Positions 1-10,836 of a stretch of 64,000 nt of DNA are shown piece by piece. Within the stretch, counting starts at the first letter, position 1. The number at the start of each line of letters is the position of its first letter. The notes beneath the pieces are model-generated. The model saw only the letters and a list, made by a program, of their open reading frames with translations. It searched no databases and had not been told where the DNA came from. The stretch is from Photobacterium piscicola (GTDB taxonomy: Bacteria; Pseudomonadota; Gammaproteobacteria; Enterobacterales; Vibrionaceae). Made by a program: the position numbers and the translations under genes. Where the stretch lies: the NCBI RefSeq assembly GCF_900166965.1, contig NZ_FUZI01000010.1:1-64000 (forward strand). Direction: 5' to 3'.

Positions 1-701
<701 letters not shown>

Positions 702-836
702 ACAACACCCAAGGGGTTTTCCTTCTCATAAGAGAAGAGACGGACTCTGCAAACGCTTGAATGAGTGTGAGAACAACTAGTCAGATTTTTCCCAGATTGC
801 TATTTATTGCCATAAGGCGATAAATAAAACAGAATT
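702..836 (+). other. 23S-5S internal spacer
   Basis: This 135-base spacer separates 23S from 5S and holds no tRNA gene. It contains short inverted repeats (for example around 806-822) that probably belong to the processing stems cut when the rrn transcript matures. No other function is visible. Confidence 0.7.
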
Positions 837-956
837 TGCTTGGCGACCATAGCGTTATGGACCCACCTGATCCCATGCCGAACTCAGTAGTGAAACGTAA
901 TAGCGCCGATGGTAGTGTGGGGTCTCCCCATGTGAGAGTAGGACATCGCCAGGCTT
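837..956 (+). rRNA. rrf: 5S ribosomal RNA
   Basis: A complete 120-base 5S rRNA. The conserved CCATGCCGAACTCAG block lies near 873-887, and TGCTTGGCGA at the 5' end pairs with TCGCCAGGCTT at the 3' end to form helix I. It directly follows 23S rRNA with no distal tRNA, so this operon ends 23S-5S-terminator. The ends are placed by comparison with E. coli 5S. Confidence 0.97.
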
Positions 957-964
957 CAAATTTT

Positions 965-996
965 AAAAGGCCATCCGTAAGGATGGCCTTTTTTCG
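965..996 (+). terminator. rrn operon terminator
   Basis: A perfect 12-bp stem (965-976 with 981-992) closes a GTAA tetraloop and ends in a T run: a strong intrinsic terminator 8 bases after 5S rRNA. Confidence 0.93.
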
Positions 997-1041
997 TTTA
1001 TAACGAAAAAAGTAATGACAGATATTCAGTTTGATATATCG

Positions 1042-1154
1042 TTTCCTGCGTTTCCTGCGTTTCCTGCGTTTCCTGCGTTTCCTGCGTTTCCTGCGTTTCC
1101 TGCGTTTCCTGCGTTTCCTGCGTTTCCTGCGTTTCCTGCGTTTCCTGCGTTTCC
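1042..1154. repeat. 9-bp tandem repeat, 12 full copies
   Basis: The unit TTTCCTGCG occurs 12 times in uninterrupted, identical copies from 1042 to 1149, followed by a partial copy (TTTCC, 1150-1154). It lies between the rrn terminator and the facing crcB terminator, in DNA that should be little transcribed. Because the unit is 9 bases long the array stays open in some frames (Phe-Leu-Arg forward, Asn-Ala-Gly reverse), but no ribosome binding site or family supports a protein. Perfect identity suggests recent slippage and a locus likely to vary between strains. Confidence 0.95.
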
Positions 1155-1175
1155 ACTATTCTCTTTATCTTGACG

Positions 1176-1200
1176 AAAAAAAACCGCCTTGCGGCGGTTA
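1176..1200 (-). terminator. crcB terminator
   Basis: The inverted repeat 1182-1188 with 1193-1199 (core AACCGC/GCGGTT) is followed, read on the minus strand, by a T run (the A run at 1176-1183). It ends crcB transcription 17 bases after the stop codon. Confidence 0.85.
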
Positions 1201-1216
1201 TATGTTTGAATGATTA

Positions 1217-1600
1217 TTAGCTTTTCATCATTAGTTGATAGCCAATATAACAAGCAAACAAACTGACGGTTACGTTAAGTACGATGTTTAAGCCAGCCTT
1301 AATAAACTCACCTTGCTGCATCATTACAATGTTATCCATTGAAAAGGTTGAGAAGGTAGTTAATGCTCCAAGAAAGCCTAAGCCAATCATTGGGCGCCAT
1401 GGTGCTGCCTCAATCATTCCTTGATTTAATCCCGACATTAATAGCCCCATAATTAGCGAACCAATAATATTGACGGTTAATGTTCCGTATGGGAAGCCAC
1501 GGCCAAATAAAATAACGCAAAGCTCCGAAATTAAGTATCGTGAGCAGGCGCCGAATGCACCACCAATTGCGATGAATCCTAGTAATATATATTGGCTCAT
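1217..1600 (-). CDS. crcB: Fluoride channel CrcB/Fluc
   Basis: A 127-residue, four-helix inner-membrane protein of the CrcB/Fluc family, which works as a dual-topology dimer that lets fluoride leave the cell. Family signatures are present: GGAFGACSRY (about 13-22), GTLTVNIIGS (about 39-48) with the channel Asn, and GFLGALTTFSTFS (about 74-86) with the Phe-box and the central sodium-site Thr/Ser. Length is normal. It stands alone, facing the rrn operon, with its own terminator. I looked for a fluoride riboswitch in the ~200 bases upstream and could not recognise one. Confidence 0.95.
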   Translation of the reverse strand: MSQYILLGFIAIGGAFGACSRYLISELCVILFGRGFPYGTLTVNIIGSLIMGLLMSGLNQGMIEAAPWRPMIGLGFLGALTTFSTFSMDNIVMMQQGEFIKAGLNIVLNVTVSLFACYIGYQLMMKS

Positions 1601-1804
1601 TGGTATCTCGTTTCAGTTAAAAGTGATAATTAAAAACCGTCATAATAATCGCTTGTTGAGTTGGTTAATACTCTCGATAACTGCAATCATTGATTTAAGC
1701 GTAAATTAAAATGTCGGCACATAGTTGGTTGTATAGCTACATTTATAGCATCATAATCACAACTAAGAAATTAACTACTGGGCGTTGGCTCATGGAGATA
1801 GGCT

Positions 1805-2227
1805 ATGTCGCTATATCAAACAATATTACTTGCTGTTAATCCTGAAGATAAATTTGCGCATAAATTAATGGTAAAAGCTGGAATCATTGCGGACCAAAAT
1901 AATGCTGAACTGCATGTTGCTTATGTTGAGCCTGGTGTTGGTAATGTGAGTTTTATTGATGTTGAGATTGAACTGCAAGAAGAGCACGATGCAATTGCTA
2001 AACAGCGGATGTCACAATTATCAGAGTTAGCGGCAGCTTCATCTTACCCTGTTTCGGGATTACATATTGCTAATGGTGATATTACTAAGCATATCGAAGA
2101 ATTAGCTGAAAAAGTTGAAGCTAAGTTGGTTATTACGGGTTATCACAAATCTACTATTCATCTTTTTGGTGATGTAAGTGAAACATTAGCTCAGCACCTT
2201 AAGTGTGATGTACTTATCTCACAATAA
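1805..2227 (+). CDS. uspA: Universal stress protein, UspA type
   Basis: A 140-residue single-domain Usp protein of normal length. It opens with the first beta-strand pattern YQTILLAVNP and has the C-terminal strand/loop region LVITGYHKS. The sequence resembles E. coli UspA more than the ATP-binding UspFG type: the G-2x-G-9x-G(S/T) ATP loop is not evident. UspA proteins are cytoplasmic dimers made under starvation and other stresses; their biochemical action is poorly defined. The ATG follows GGAGATAGGCT. It is monocistronic, with a terminator 25 bases downstream. The symbol is by resemblance; another UspA paralogue is possible. Confidence 0.85.
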   Translation: MSLYQTILLAVNPEDKFAHKLMVKAGIIADQNNAELHVAYVEPGVGNVSFIDVEIELQEEHDAIAKQRMSQLSELAAASSYPVSGLHIANGDITKHIEELAEKVEAKLVITGYHKSTIHLFGDVSETLAQHLKCDVLISQ

Positions 2228-2252
2228 ACATTGTAGTGATTACCATGAAATT

Positions 2253-2283
2253 AAAAGCCGTGGAAAATTGCACGGCTTTTTGC
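2253..2283 (+). terminator. uspA terminator
   Basis: A 10-bp perfect stem (2253-2262 with 2271-2280) with an 8-base loop and T tail, just after uspA. Confidence 0.9.
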
Positions 2284-2357
2284 TATCTGTCACTGTGTGT
2301 TGTTCATTGTTAATAAACTGTTGCGATTACAACCAAAGTACTTATACTAATTCACTT

Positions 2358-2442
2358 ACTTGTCGGAGTGCCATATGGCTGAGACCGCATTGCGGGATCC
2401 GTTGAACCTGATCAGGCTAATACCTGCGAAGGGAACAAGAGG
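2358..2442 (+). promoter_or_regulatory. TPP (thi-box) riboswitch
   Basis: The leader of thiC carries the conserved thi-box elements in order: CGGAGTGCC, GGCTGAGA (2377-2384), GAACCTGATCAGG (2404-2416) and TACCTGCGAAGGGAAC. The closing stem P1 pairs CTTGT (2359-2363) with ACAAG (2435-2439). The segment AACAAGAG (2434-2441), which includes the 3' strand of P1, can instead pair with CTCTTGTT at 2511-2518, giving a ready anti-P1 helix. When thiamine pyrophosphate is bound the aptamer is stabilised and the operon is turned down. Confidence 0.95.
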
Positions 2443-2556
2443 TTATCTTTACTGCATATCCTTATTGAGGATCACTGTATGTATTTGATGATGCATAACT
2501 GTATGCATTGCTCTTGTTTACGCCCATCTGATAAGCATTTTTCCCTATAACATTGA

Positions 2557-4479
<1,923 letters not shown>

Positions 4480-4482
4480 TCA

Positions 4483-5781
4483 ATGAACACGTTATCGCTT
4501 CCCCCTCATCTAATGCCATTATTAATGCACATCGAACCACTGTTAGTACCTGCTGAGTTATACCAACTAGGCGATACAGTGACAGTAACGGTGCATAGCA
4601 ACGAACCATTAATTGATATCAAAACTATGACTAAGGCATGCTCATTAGCGTTTAATTTTGTTGCTGCAGATGAAGATTGTGCCCCTCCAACGTATCAAAT
4701 TTGGGATCAGTGGCTCGCCCCTTTTACTGAATTAGCTCAGTTGCAACAAAAAGTCGCTGCAGATCCTAGCTTAGTGGTCTGTGGATTTCCTGCCAATGAT
4801 GGTTGTGTGGATATTTGGCATCATCAAGGGCAGGCTCGAGCAGTGTATTGTCGTCATAGTGGTGCCAGTGAGGCACAACGGGCAATGTTATTGGTGGCAC
4901 TTGCGCTTGATTATCCATTGGAAGATGCAGTGGTATTGGCACGTGCTTATGCGCGGAGTTATCACGAACACAGTTATCAAGATCATAATTATCGTACACA
5001 AGGTGAGCTTGTTTGGCCTACAGATGCCAAAGTATTTCCTCGTGCTTTAACGATAAATCATCCTCAAATAAAACAACTTGGATGGTTAATTGATGGTCAA
5101 GAGGTAGCTCCATTTGCGGCTTTAGGGTTGAGTAAGCTTGGATTATATCCTGTGCTAGAGAGCGCTGATTGGGTTGAGCGGGTATTACAGCTCGGTGTTA
5201 AAACTACCCAATTACGGATCAAAAATCCCCAAGTATCCGATCTGGAACACCAAATCCAACAAGCCATTGTTGCTGGTGAGTTAGCTCAAGCTCAGGTGTT
5301 CATTAATGATTATTGGCTGCTGGCAATTAAGCATCATGCTTATGGTGTTCATCTTGGTCAGGAGGATCTTGATAGCGCTGATTTAGTTGCGATTCAACAA
5401 GCGGGATTACGGCTTGGCATTTCTACCCATGGTTATTATGAAATCTTACGTGCGCTTGAATATCAGCCCAGTTATATCGCTTTAGGCCATATTTTTGTGA
5501 CATCAACTAAAAATATGCCGTCATTACCTCAAGGCGTGAGCCGATTAGCACTTTATCAAAAATTGATTGGTGATCGAGTACCAACAGTGGCAATTGGTGG
5601 CATTACCATTGAGCGTGCAGCAAAAGTGTGGCGCACTGGGGTTTCTGGCGTGGCTGTTGTGAGTGCGATTACTCAAGCTGCCGATCCTGCACTTATGATC
5701 ACTGAATTGCACAAGATATTGGTGCCCAACACTGAAGATGTGGCTGCAGGAGGGCGGAATGATAAACACTGCGCTCTCTGA
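4483..5781 (+). CDS. thiE: Thiamine-phosphate synthase ThiE with N-terminal extension
   Basis: The C-terminal half (about residues 215-425) is a complete ThiE TIM barrel, which joins HMP-pyrophosphate to thiazole phosphate. It shows [11 protein letters not shown] (pyrophosphate/Mg site), [27 protein letters not shown] and VAIGGI. The first ~210 residues are not part of normal ThiE (~210 residues). Part of them (about 130-170: [12 protein letters not shown]...[15 protein letters not shown]) resembles the C-terminal helices of HMP-P kinase ThiD, but no ATP-binding or catalytic motif of a kinase is present. I recall long ThiE forms in Vibrio, so this is probably a lineage trait. Its end overlaps thiF by 23 bases. 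Confidence 0.92.
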   Translation: MNTLSLPPHLMPLLMHIEPLLVPAELYQLGDTVTVTVHSNEPLIDIKTMTKACSLAFNFVAADEDCAPPTYQIWDQWLAPFTELAQLQQKVAADPSLVVCGFPANDGCVDIWHHQGQARAVYCRHSGASEAQRAMLLVALALDYPLEDAVVLARAYARSYHEHSYQDHNYRTQGELVWPTDAKVFPRALTINHPQIKQLGWLIDGQEVAPFAALGLSKLGLYPVLESADWVERVLQLGVKTTQLRIKNPQVSDLEHQIQQAIVAGELAQAQVFINDYWLLAIKHHAYGVHLGQEDLDSADLVAIQQAGLRLGISTHGYYEILRALEYQPSYIALGHIFVTSTKNMPSLPQGVSRLALYQKLIGDRVPTVAIGGITIERAAKVWRTGVSGVAVVSAITQAADPALMITELHKILVPNTEDVAAGGRNDKHCAL

Positions 5782-6553
5782 CACTGAATTTATGCGTTAT
5801 AGCCGCCAGTTGATGGTGGCTGATATTGCCGAATCAGGACAGCAACAACTGAAAAATACTCAGGTGTTAATTGTTGGCGGTGGTGGTTTAGGTTCTGCTG
5901 TTGGGCTTTATTTGGCGGCGGCTGGCGTGGGTACGATTGTCATTGCTGATGATGACGTAGTTGAAGTGTCGAATTTACAGCGCCAAGTTTTGTATCGTGA
6001 AGCAGATGTTGGGTGTAATAAAGCGCAGGCTGCGTGTGCTCAAATGCGGGCGTTAAATCCACTTAATCGTTACCGCGCGGTCACAACGAGATTAGCTGGT
6101 TTGCAGTTAGCGTTGGAAGTTGATCAAGCTGATATTGTGGTTGATTGCAGTGATAATTTTTCGACCCGCTATGCGATTAATGATGTCTGTTTTACAGCGA
6201 GAAAGCGCTTAGTTTCAGGGGCTGCGATAGGCTGGCAAGGACAGTTAATGACGTTTGACTTTAGAACTGGGATTGGACCTTGTTATCAATGTTTATTGCC
6301 TCAAGCTGTACCAAATACGGACAAAGTGCGTAATTGTCGTAGTGGTGGCATTGTGGGGCCTGTAGTAGGAATTATTGGCACCATGCAGGCGCTTGCAGTC
6401 ATAAAAGCGATTGTTGAGACGAATATGGTTGATGTAAATCACCTTTCTCAATTTGATGGTTCACAAGGGCAGTGGCGTCAATTTGGAATCAATATTGATC
6501 AACAGTGTCCCGTCTGTGGTGATCACCACCTTGTTAATGGAGGTACAGTGTAA
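5759..6553 (+). CDS. thiF: ThiS adenylyltransferase ThiF
   Basis: E1-like enzyme that adenylates the C-terminal Gly of ThiS so that sulfur can be attached. The 264 residues carry the nucleotide loop GGGGLGS (about 39-45), the Asp-containing strand [16 protein letters not shown], and two Cys pairs, CYQC and CPVC, that bind zinc. The start is set at the ATG at 5759, five bases after AGGAGG (5748-5753), inside the end of thiE. A longer frame opens upstream without a binding site. Its stop shares a base with the thiS start, so the two are translationally coupled. Confidence 0.96.
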   Translation: MINTALSDTEFMRYSRQLMVADIAESGQQQLKNTQVLIVGGGGLGSAVGLYLAAAGVGTIVIADDDVVEVSNLQRQVLYREADVGCNKAQAACAQMRALNPLNRYRAVTTRLAGLQLALEVDQADIVVDCSDNFSTRYAINDVCFTARKRLVSGAAIGWQGQLMTFDFRTGIGPCYQCLLPQAVPNTDKVRNCRSGGIVGPVVGIIGTMQALAVIKAIVETNMVDVNHLSQFDGSQGQWRQFGINIDQQCPVCGDHHLVNGGTV

Positions 6554-6762
6554 TGACAATGATAACCGTCTGGTTAAATAATCAAGCTGTGGAGTGTCAT
6601 TCACAACAATGTCTAACCGAGTTAGTTGAGCAATTAACCCTACCAACGGTGGGCGCTGCAATTGCGATAAATCAAGCCATTGTTACGCGTAGTGAATGGT
6701 CAACAACAGTGTTGAACCATAACGATCAGATCACGCTCTTTCAAGTTATAGCAGGAGGCTAA
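6553..6762 (+). CDS. thiS: Sulfur carrier protein ThiS
   Basis: A 69-residue ubiquitin-fold sulfur carrier ending in Gly-Gly, the required C-terminus that is adenylated by ThiF and turned into a thiocarboxylate. Other family marks are the N-terminal strand [11 protein letters not shown] and the [10 protein letters not shown] segment. GGAGG at 6539-6543 serves the start at 6553; a second ATG at 6559 is possible. It lies between thiF (1-base overlap) and thiG (1-base gap), as expected for its role as sulfur donor to ThiG. Confidence 0.96.
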   Translation: MTMITVWLNNQAVECHSQQCLTELVEQLTLPTVGAAIAINQAIVTRSEWSTTVLNHNDQITLFQVIAGG

Positions 6763-6763
6763 C

Positions 6764-7534
6764 ATGCTCACTATTGCCGATAAAATATTTGATTCGCGGT
6801 TGTTTACTGGAACTGGAAAATATTCTCATCGTGATGTAATGACCGCATCGTTATTAGCCTCGGAATCTCAATTGGTTACCATGGCTCTGAAACGGGTCGA
6901 CTTAGCCCATCAAGCGGATGATATTTTAGCGCCTTTAATGGCTGCTGGAGTCAATCTTTTACCCAATACTTCGGGGGCTAAAAATGCCCAAGAAGCCATA
7001 TTTGCTGCGCAATTAGCTCGTGAAGCGTTAGACACTAATTGGCTTAAATTAGAGATACACCCTGATCCCAAATACTTAATGCCTGATCCGATTGAAACCT
7101 TATTAGCGGCAGAAGCGTTGGTGAAACAAGGTTTTGTGGTATTGCCTTATTGTCATGCTGATCCGGTGTTATGTAAGCGCTTGGAAGAGGTTGGTTGTGC
7201 GGCGGTGATGCCATTAGGGGCACCGATAGGTTCAAATAAAGGCTTGGTATCACGTGATTTTTTGCAAATAATCATCGATCAAGCGCAAGTGCCGGTAATT
7301 ATAGATGCAGGAATTGGTGCTCCGTCTGATGCTGCAGCGGCAATGGAAATGGGAGCAGATGCTGTCTTAGTTAACACCGCTATTGCGACTGCTGTTGATC
7401 CAATTGCGATGGGGGAAGCATTTAAATGGGCGGTTATTAGTGGTCGTATGGCTTATCAAGCGGGATTAGCGGATAAAGTGAGTCATGCTGTTGCATCCAG
7501 TCCATTAACGGCTTTTCTCGATAGTGAATGCTAA
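6764..7534 (+). CDS. thiG: Thiazole synthase ThiG
   Basis: TIM-barrel enzyme that builds thiazole phosphate from deoxyxylulose 5-phosphate, dehydroglycine (from ThiH) and ThiS thiocarboxylate. 256 residues, normal length. The Schiff-base lysine is K95 in WLKLEIH. The phosphate-binding loops ([21 protein letters not shown]) and NTAIA are present. AGGAGG precedes the ATG by 5 bases. Sits between thiS and thiH in the order of the reaction partners. Confidence 0.97.
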   Translation: MLTIADKIFDSRLFTGTGKYSHRDVMTASLLASESQLVTMALKRVDLAHQADDILAPLMAAGVNLLPNTSGAKNAQEAIFAAQLAREALDTNWLKLEIHPDPKYLMPDPIETLLAAEALVKQGFVVLPYCHADPVLCKRLEEVGCAAVMPLGAPIGSNKGLVSRDFLQIIIDQAQVPVIIDAGIGAPSDAAAAMEMGADAVLVNTAIATAVDPIAMGEAFKWAVISGRMAYQAGLADKVSHAVASSPLTAFLDSEC

Positions 7535-7543
7535 GGAGTGAGA

Positions 7544-8656
7544 ATGAGCTTTGTGAATGTATGGCAGCAATTGGACTGGGATGATATTCGCCTATCGATT
7601 TACGCTAAAACGGCTGCTGATGTTGAACGAGCACTGGCTAAACCGCAGTGTGATCTTAACGATTTTAAAGCGTTAATCTCACCCGCCGCGGAGCCTTATT
7701 TAGAATCATTGGCAAAACAAGCAGCGTTATTAACTCGGCAGCGGTTTGGCTATGCGATACATTTTTATGTGCCATTATATCTCTCTAATTTGTGCGCTAA
7801 TGCGTGTACTTATTGTGGTTTTTCAATGGAAAATCGAATTAAGCGACGCACATTAACTACCGCTGATATTGAGCGAGAATGTAAAGCGATCAAAGCACTT
7901 CTGTTTGATAGTGTGTTGTTGGTAACCGGTGAGCATCAAACTAAAGTTGGGATGGACTATTTCAGGCATACATTACCTCAAATTAAATCCCACTTTAATC
8001 ATATTGCGATGGAAGTTCAGCCGCTTGAACAACAGCAATATCGAGAGCTGAAAAGTTTAGGTTTAGATGCGGTGATGGTGTATCAAGAAACCTATCATGC
8101 TCGAACTTATGCCGAGCACCATTTACGAGGTAATAAAACCAACTTTGATTATCGGCTTGAGACACCTGATCGATTAGCGCAAGCTGGCATCGATAAAATA
8201 GGGATTGGAGCGCTATTAGGAATGGATGATTGGCGTACGGACAGTTTTTTTGTTGCGAACCATTTGGCCTATCTTGAGCGCCAGTATTGGCAGAGTCGTT
8301 ATTCGATTTCATTTCCACGGTTGCGACCCTGTACTGGTGGTATTGAGCCTAAATCAATAATGACTGATCGCCAGTTAGTGCAATTAATCTGTGCTTATCG
8401 GTTATTTAATCATGAGGTTGAGTTATCGTTATCCACTCGTGAATCAGCTTATTTTCGCGATAATGTATTACCACTAGGGGTAACTAGCCTATCAGCGGGT
8501 TCGAAAACCCAGCCGGGCGGTTATGCTGATGACACGCCAGAGTTAGAGCAATTTGCAATCAGTGATGATCGCAGTGTGGTAGAGGTTGCTATGGCGGTGA
8601 AGCAGCGAGGATTTGAGGTGGTGTGGAAAGACTGGGACGCGGTTTACTCGGGGTAA
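7544..8656 (+). CDS. thiH: 2-iminoacetate synthase ThiH
   Basis: Radical-SAM tyrosine lyase that splits tyrosine to dehydroglycine and p-cresol for thiazole synthesis (the route of anaerobes and enterics, as opposed to glycine oxidase ThiO). The cluster motif is CANACTYC (C84, C88, C91). 370 residues from the ATG at 7544, which lies five bases after AAGGAG; a GTG two codons earlier overlaps that site and is rejected. Last gene of the operon; a strong terminator follows. thiD is not in the cluster. Confidence 0.96.
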   Translation: MSFVNVWQQLDWDDIRLSIYAKTAADVERALAKPQCDLNDFKALISPAAEPYLESLAKQAALLTRQRFGYAIHFYVPLYLSNLCANACTYCGFSMENRIKRRTLTTADIERECKAIKALLFDSVLLVTGEHQTKVGMDYFRHTLPQIKSHFNHIAMEVQPLEQQQYRELKSLGLDAVMVYQETYHARTYAEHHLRGNKTNFDYRLETPDRLAQAGIDKIGIGALLGMDDWRTDSFFVANHLAYLERQYWQSRYSISFPRLRPCTGGIEPKSIMTDRQLVQLICAYRLFNHEVELSLSTRESAYFRDNVLPLGVTSLSAGSKTQPGGYADDTPELEQFAISDDRSVVEVAMAVKQRGFEVVWKDWDAVYSG

Positions 8657-8676
8657 CCACATTTGAAGGTCACAAT

Positions 8677-8711
8677 AAGCCAGTGCAAAAGGTGATGCAC
8701 TGGCTTTTTTA
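8677..8711 (+). terminator. thi operon terminator
   Basis: An 11-bp perfect stem (8677-8687 with 8696-8706) followed by a T run, 20 bases after thiH. Confidence 0.92.
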
Positions 8712-8731
8712 TTATTAATGCGACGTTATTA

Positions 8732-10519
8732 TTAGCGTTGTAATGGTGCTGTTGCTTGAGTTAACCATGCTAAATCATCACCGTCTAAGGCTGGGCTAAT
8801 AACCTCAAACACGGTGTGGTGGTAATGGTTAAGCCACGCGAGTTCGATATCTGTTAATAAGCTTAAATCAATTAAACGCTTATCAATCGGGGCGCGAGTT
8901 AGCGATTCAAATCCCATTACCGACATATCACCTTGGGTTGCCACTTCTACTACCGCTTCAAGGTTTTCAATACGAATACCAAATGCATCTGCGCGGTAAT
9001 ATCCAGGTTCATTAGACAACACCATACCTGGCAATAATGCCGTTGGATTATAGGCTTTGGCAATCCGTTGCGGTCCTTCATGCACACTTAGAAAGTGACC
9101 GACACCGTGACCAGTGCCATGATCATAATCAAACCCATACGCCCATAAATGTTGACGAGCTAACGCATCAAGTTGGCTACCTGTTGTGCCTTTTGGAAAG
9201 CGCGCTGATGCTAATGCAATATGACCTTTTAATACTAAAGTAAAGGCTTGCTTCACCTCTTCACCCGGCTGACCAATGGCAATAGTACGAGTAATATCGG
9301 TAGTACCGTCTGGATATTGACCACCTGAATCGACTAAGTACACGGTATCCATTTGCAGTTTACTTGGCTGCGGTTGGTTAAGGTGATTGTAGTGGCACAT
9401 TGCCGCATTGCCTGCTGCCGCTGAAATGGTATCAAAGCTCACATCACTGCAACTTGGATCTAACTGACGGAATTGCCACAGTTGATCTGATAATTGGGCT
9501 TCATCCAGTAAATGACCTGTCGCAACTTGCGCATCAATCCAGGCTAAGAATTTACTAATCGCGACGCCATCACGAATATGACACGCTTTCATACCCGCCA
9601 TCTCGGTGGCATTTTTAGTCGATTTTGGCAGTAAGGTTGGGTTTGCTGCTTCAATTAATAGGGTTCCTGCCTCTGTTAATTGTTGCGCTGCCCATGCGTT
9701 ACTATTTGTTGAATCAAACAGTACTCGTTTACCTGCAAGAGCGGCTAGCCCAGTTGCTAGTTGCTCCGGTTTACAGATGGTCACGCCAGCACCTACATGG
9801 GCGGCAAAGCCTTCTGGTAAGCGGTGATGGTCGATATAAAAATCAACTGAAGCATCGCTGTGAATAATTGCAGCTGAAAGTAATACAGGTAGGCAATGGA
9901 CGTCATCACCACGAATATTGAGTAGCCATGCAATACTATCGAGCTGGCTTAAAAAGGCAGCATTGGCTTTTTGTGTTGTTAGTAAAGCAGCAATTTGTTG
10001 GCGCTTATCTGTACTTGCTTGGCCAACAAATTCAAGCCCCATTAATTGGGCGTCAGACAATACAGGCGCTGGGCGGTCTAGCCATAGTTGATCAATGGGG
10101 TTTTCATCAATACACACTAAGGCTAATTCACCATCAATAGTGGTGGTGGCATTTTTAAGCCATGCTGCACTATGAAGGCGAGCATCAATCGCAATTTTGC
10201 TACCAGCGGCTAAATTTTCTAATGCCCATTGTACTGGTGGTTGCTCAATAAGATGGCAGTATTGAAAAACATCACTTGGGACTTGTTTACGTACTTGCAC
10301 TACATATCGACCATCAACAAAAACAGCAGCATCATCACGAGTAATAATGGCAGCACCAGCTGAGCCAGTAAATCCAGTTAACCAGTGTAGGCGTTCATTA
10401 TGATCAGGAATGTACTCACCTAAAAACTCATCTTCGTGAGGGATCAATAATGCATCTAACTGATTTTCAGTGAGCCAGTGGCGGATTTGTTCAACACGTT
10501 GCGAAATTGCTGCTTGCAT
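8732..10519 (-). CDS. Xaa-Pro aminopeptidase, M24B, three-domain type
   Basis: A 595-residue metallopeptidase that removes an N-terminal residue before proline. The catalytic pita-bread domain is C-terminal: the di-metal ligands are the two Asp in YPDGTTDITRT, the His in GTGHGVGHF, and Glu in LSNEPGYY and GIRIENLE. Two creatinase-like N-terminal domains precede it (DALLIPHEDEFLGEYIP at about 21-37, near the start). The length matches the ~600-residue, eukaryote-like aminopeptidase P rather than E. coli PepP (~440), so I leave the symbol empty. No signal peptide, so cytoplasmic. The ATG follows AAAGGACG. Monocistronic. Confidence 0.93.
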   Translation of the reverse strand: MQAAISQRVEQIRHWLTENQLDALLIPHEDEFLGEYIPDHNERLHWLTGFTGSAGAAIITRDDAAVFVDGRYVVQVRKQVPSDVFQYCHLIEQPPVQWALENLAAGSKIAIDARLHSAAWLKNATTTIDGELALVCIDENPIDQLWLDRPAPVLSDAQLMGLEFVGQASTDKRQQIAALLTTQKANAAFLSQLDSIAWLLNIRGDDVHCLPVLLSAAIIHSDASVDFYIDHHRLPEGFAAHVGAGVTICKPEQLATGLAALAGKRVLFDSTNSNAWAAQQLTEAGTLLIEAANPTLLPKSTKNATEMAGMKACHIRDGVAISKFLAWIDAQVATGHLLDEAQLSDQLWQFRQLDPSCSDVSFDTISAAAGNAAMCHYNHLNQPQPSKLQMDTVYLVDSGGQYPDGTTDITRTIAIGQPGEEVKQAFTLVLKGHIALASARFPKGTTGSQLDALARQHLWAYGFDYDHGTGHGVGHFLSVHEGPQRIAKAYNPTALLPGMVLSNEPGYYRADAFGIRIENLEAVVEVATQGDMSVMGFESLTRAPIDKRLIDLSLLTDIELAWLNHYHHTVFEVISPALDGDDLAWLTQATAPLQR

Positions 10520-10836
10520 GTTTTTCGTCCTTTAATTAAAGCATCATCGAGGCGATGACATAAACGGTGAACTTACATAACACCAGCGAATATTTAGCTG
10601 AGTGAGTAAGTTGATGCGGTTACGTTAGCGTGTTTGGCGGTTGGCTTCAATTAGCGAATCAGTAATTGATTGGCATTTATTATATTTTCGATAGGGCGGT
10701 GTTATTTCGGCGAGCATAGGAGCAATAGCAATCATTGCTGATATTCCCAAAAGGAAAAGTGCTATTGAATATATACCATTTCTATTCATATCTCTAAAGC
10801 CGTAAACTTGGCGCGATCATCTTTTAGGAACAACAT
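10520..10836. other. Intergenic region holding a small reverse frame
   Basis: About 317 bases between the divergent peptidase and MFS genes. It must hold both promoters. The only structure I can support is the 54-codon reverse frame listed separately (10625-10789). Confidence 0.5.
10625..10789 (-). CDS. Small single-span membrane or exported protein, hypothetical
   Basis: A 54-codon frame. The N-terminus has a basic start (MNRNG) followed by a hydrophobic stretch of about 20 residues (YSIALFLLGISAMIAIAPML), then a polar tail with one Cys (NKCQSITDSLIEANRQTR). This fits a signal anchor or signal peptide. The ribosome binding site is weak (TTTAGAGAT just before the ATG) and no terminator is visible. 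It is divergent from the MFS gene and upstream of the peptidase on the same strand. I do not recognise the family, and conservation is untested. Confidence 0.4.
   Translation of the reverse strand: MNRNGIYSIALFLLGISAMIAIAPMLAEITPPYRKYNKCQSITDSLIEANRQTR

Noticed and set aside
1042-1154. CRISPR array
   Set aside because: Units are 9 bases and contiguous, with no spacers and no cas genes.
1026-1253. Frames encoding Asn-Ala-Gly or Phe-Leu-Arg repeats
   Set aside because: They exist only because a 9-base repeat stays open; no binding site, and they overlap terminators or crcB.
1601-1804. Fluoride riboswitch for crcB
   Set aside because: I could not find the conserved aptamer sequence in the crcB leader.
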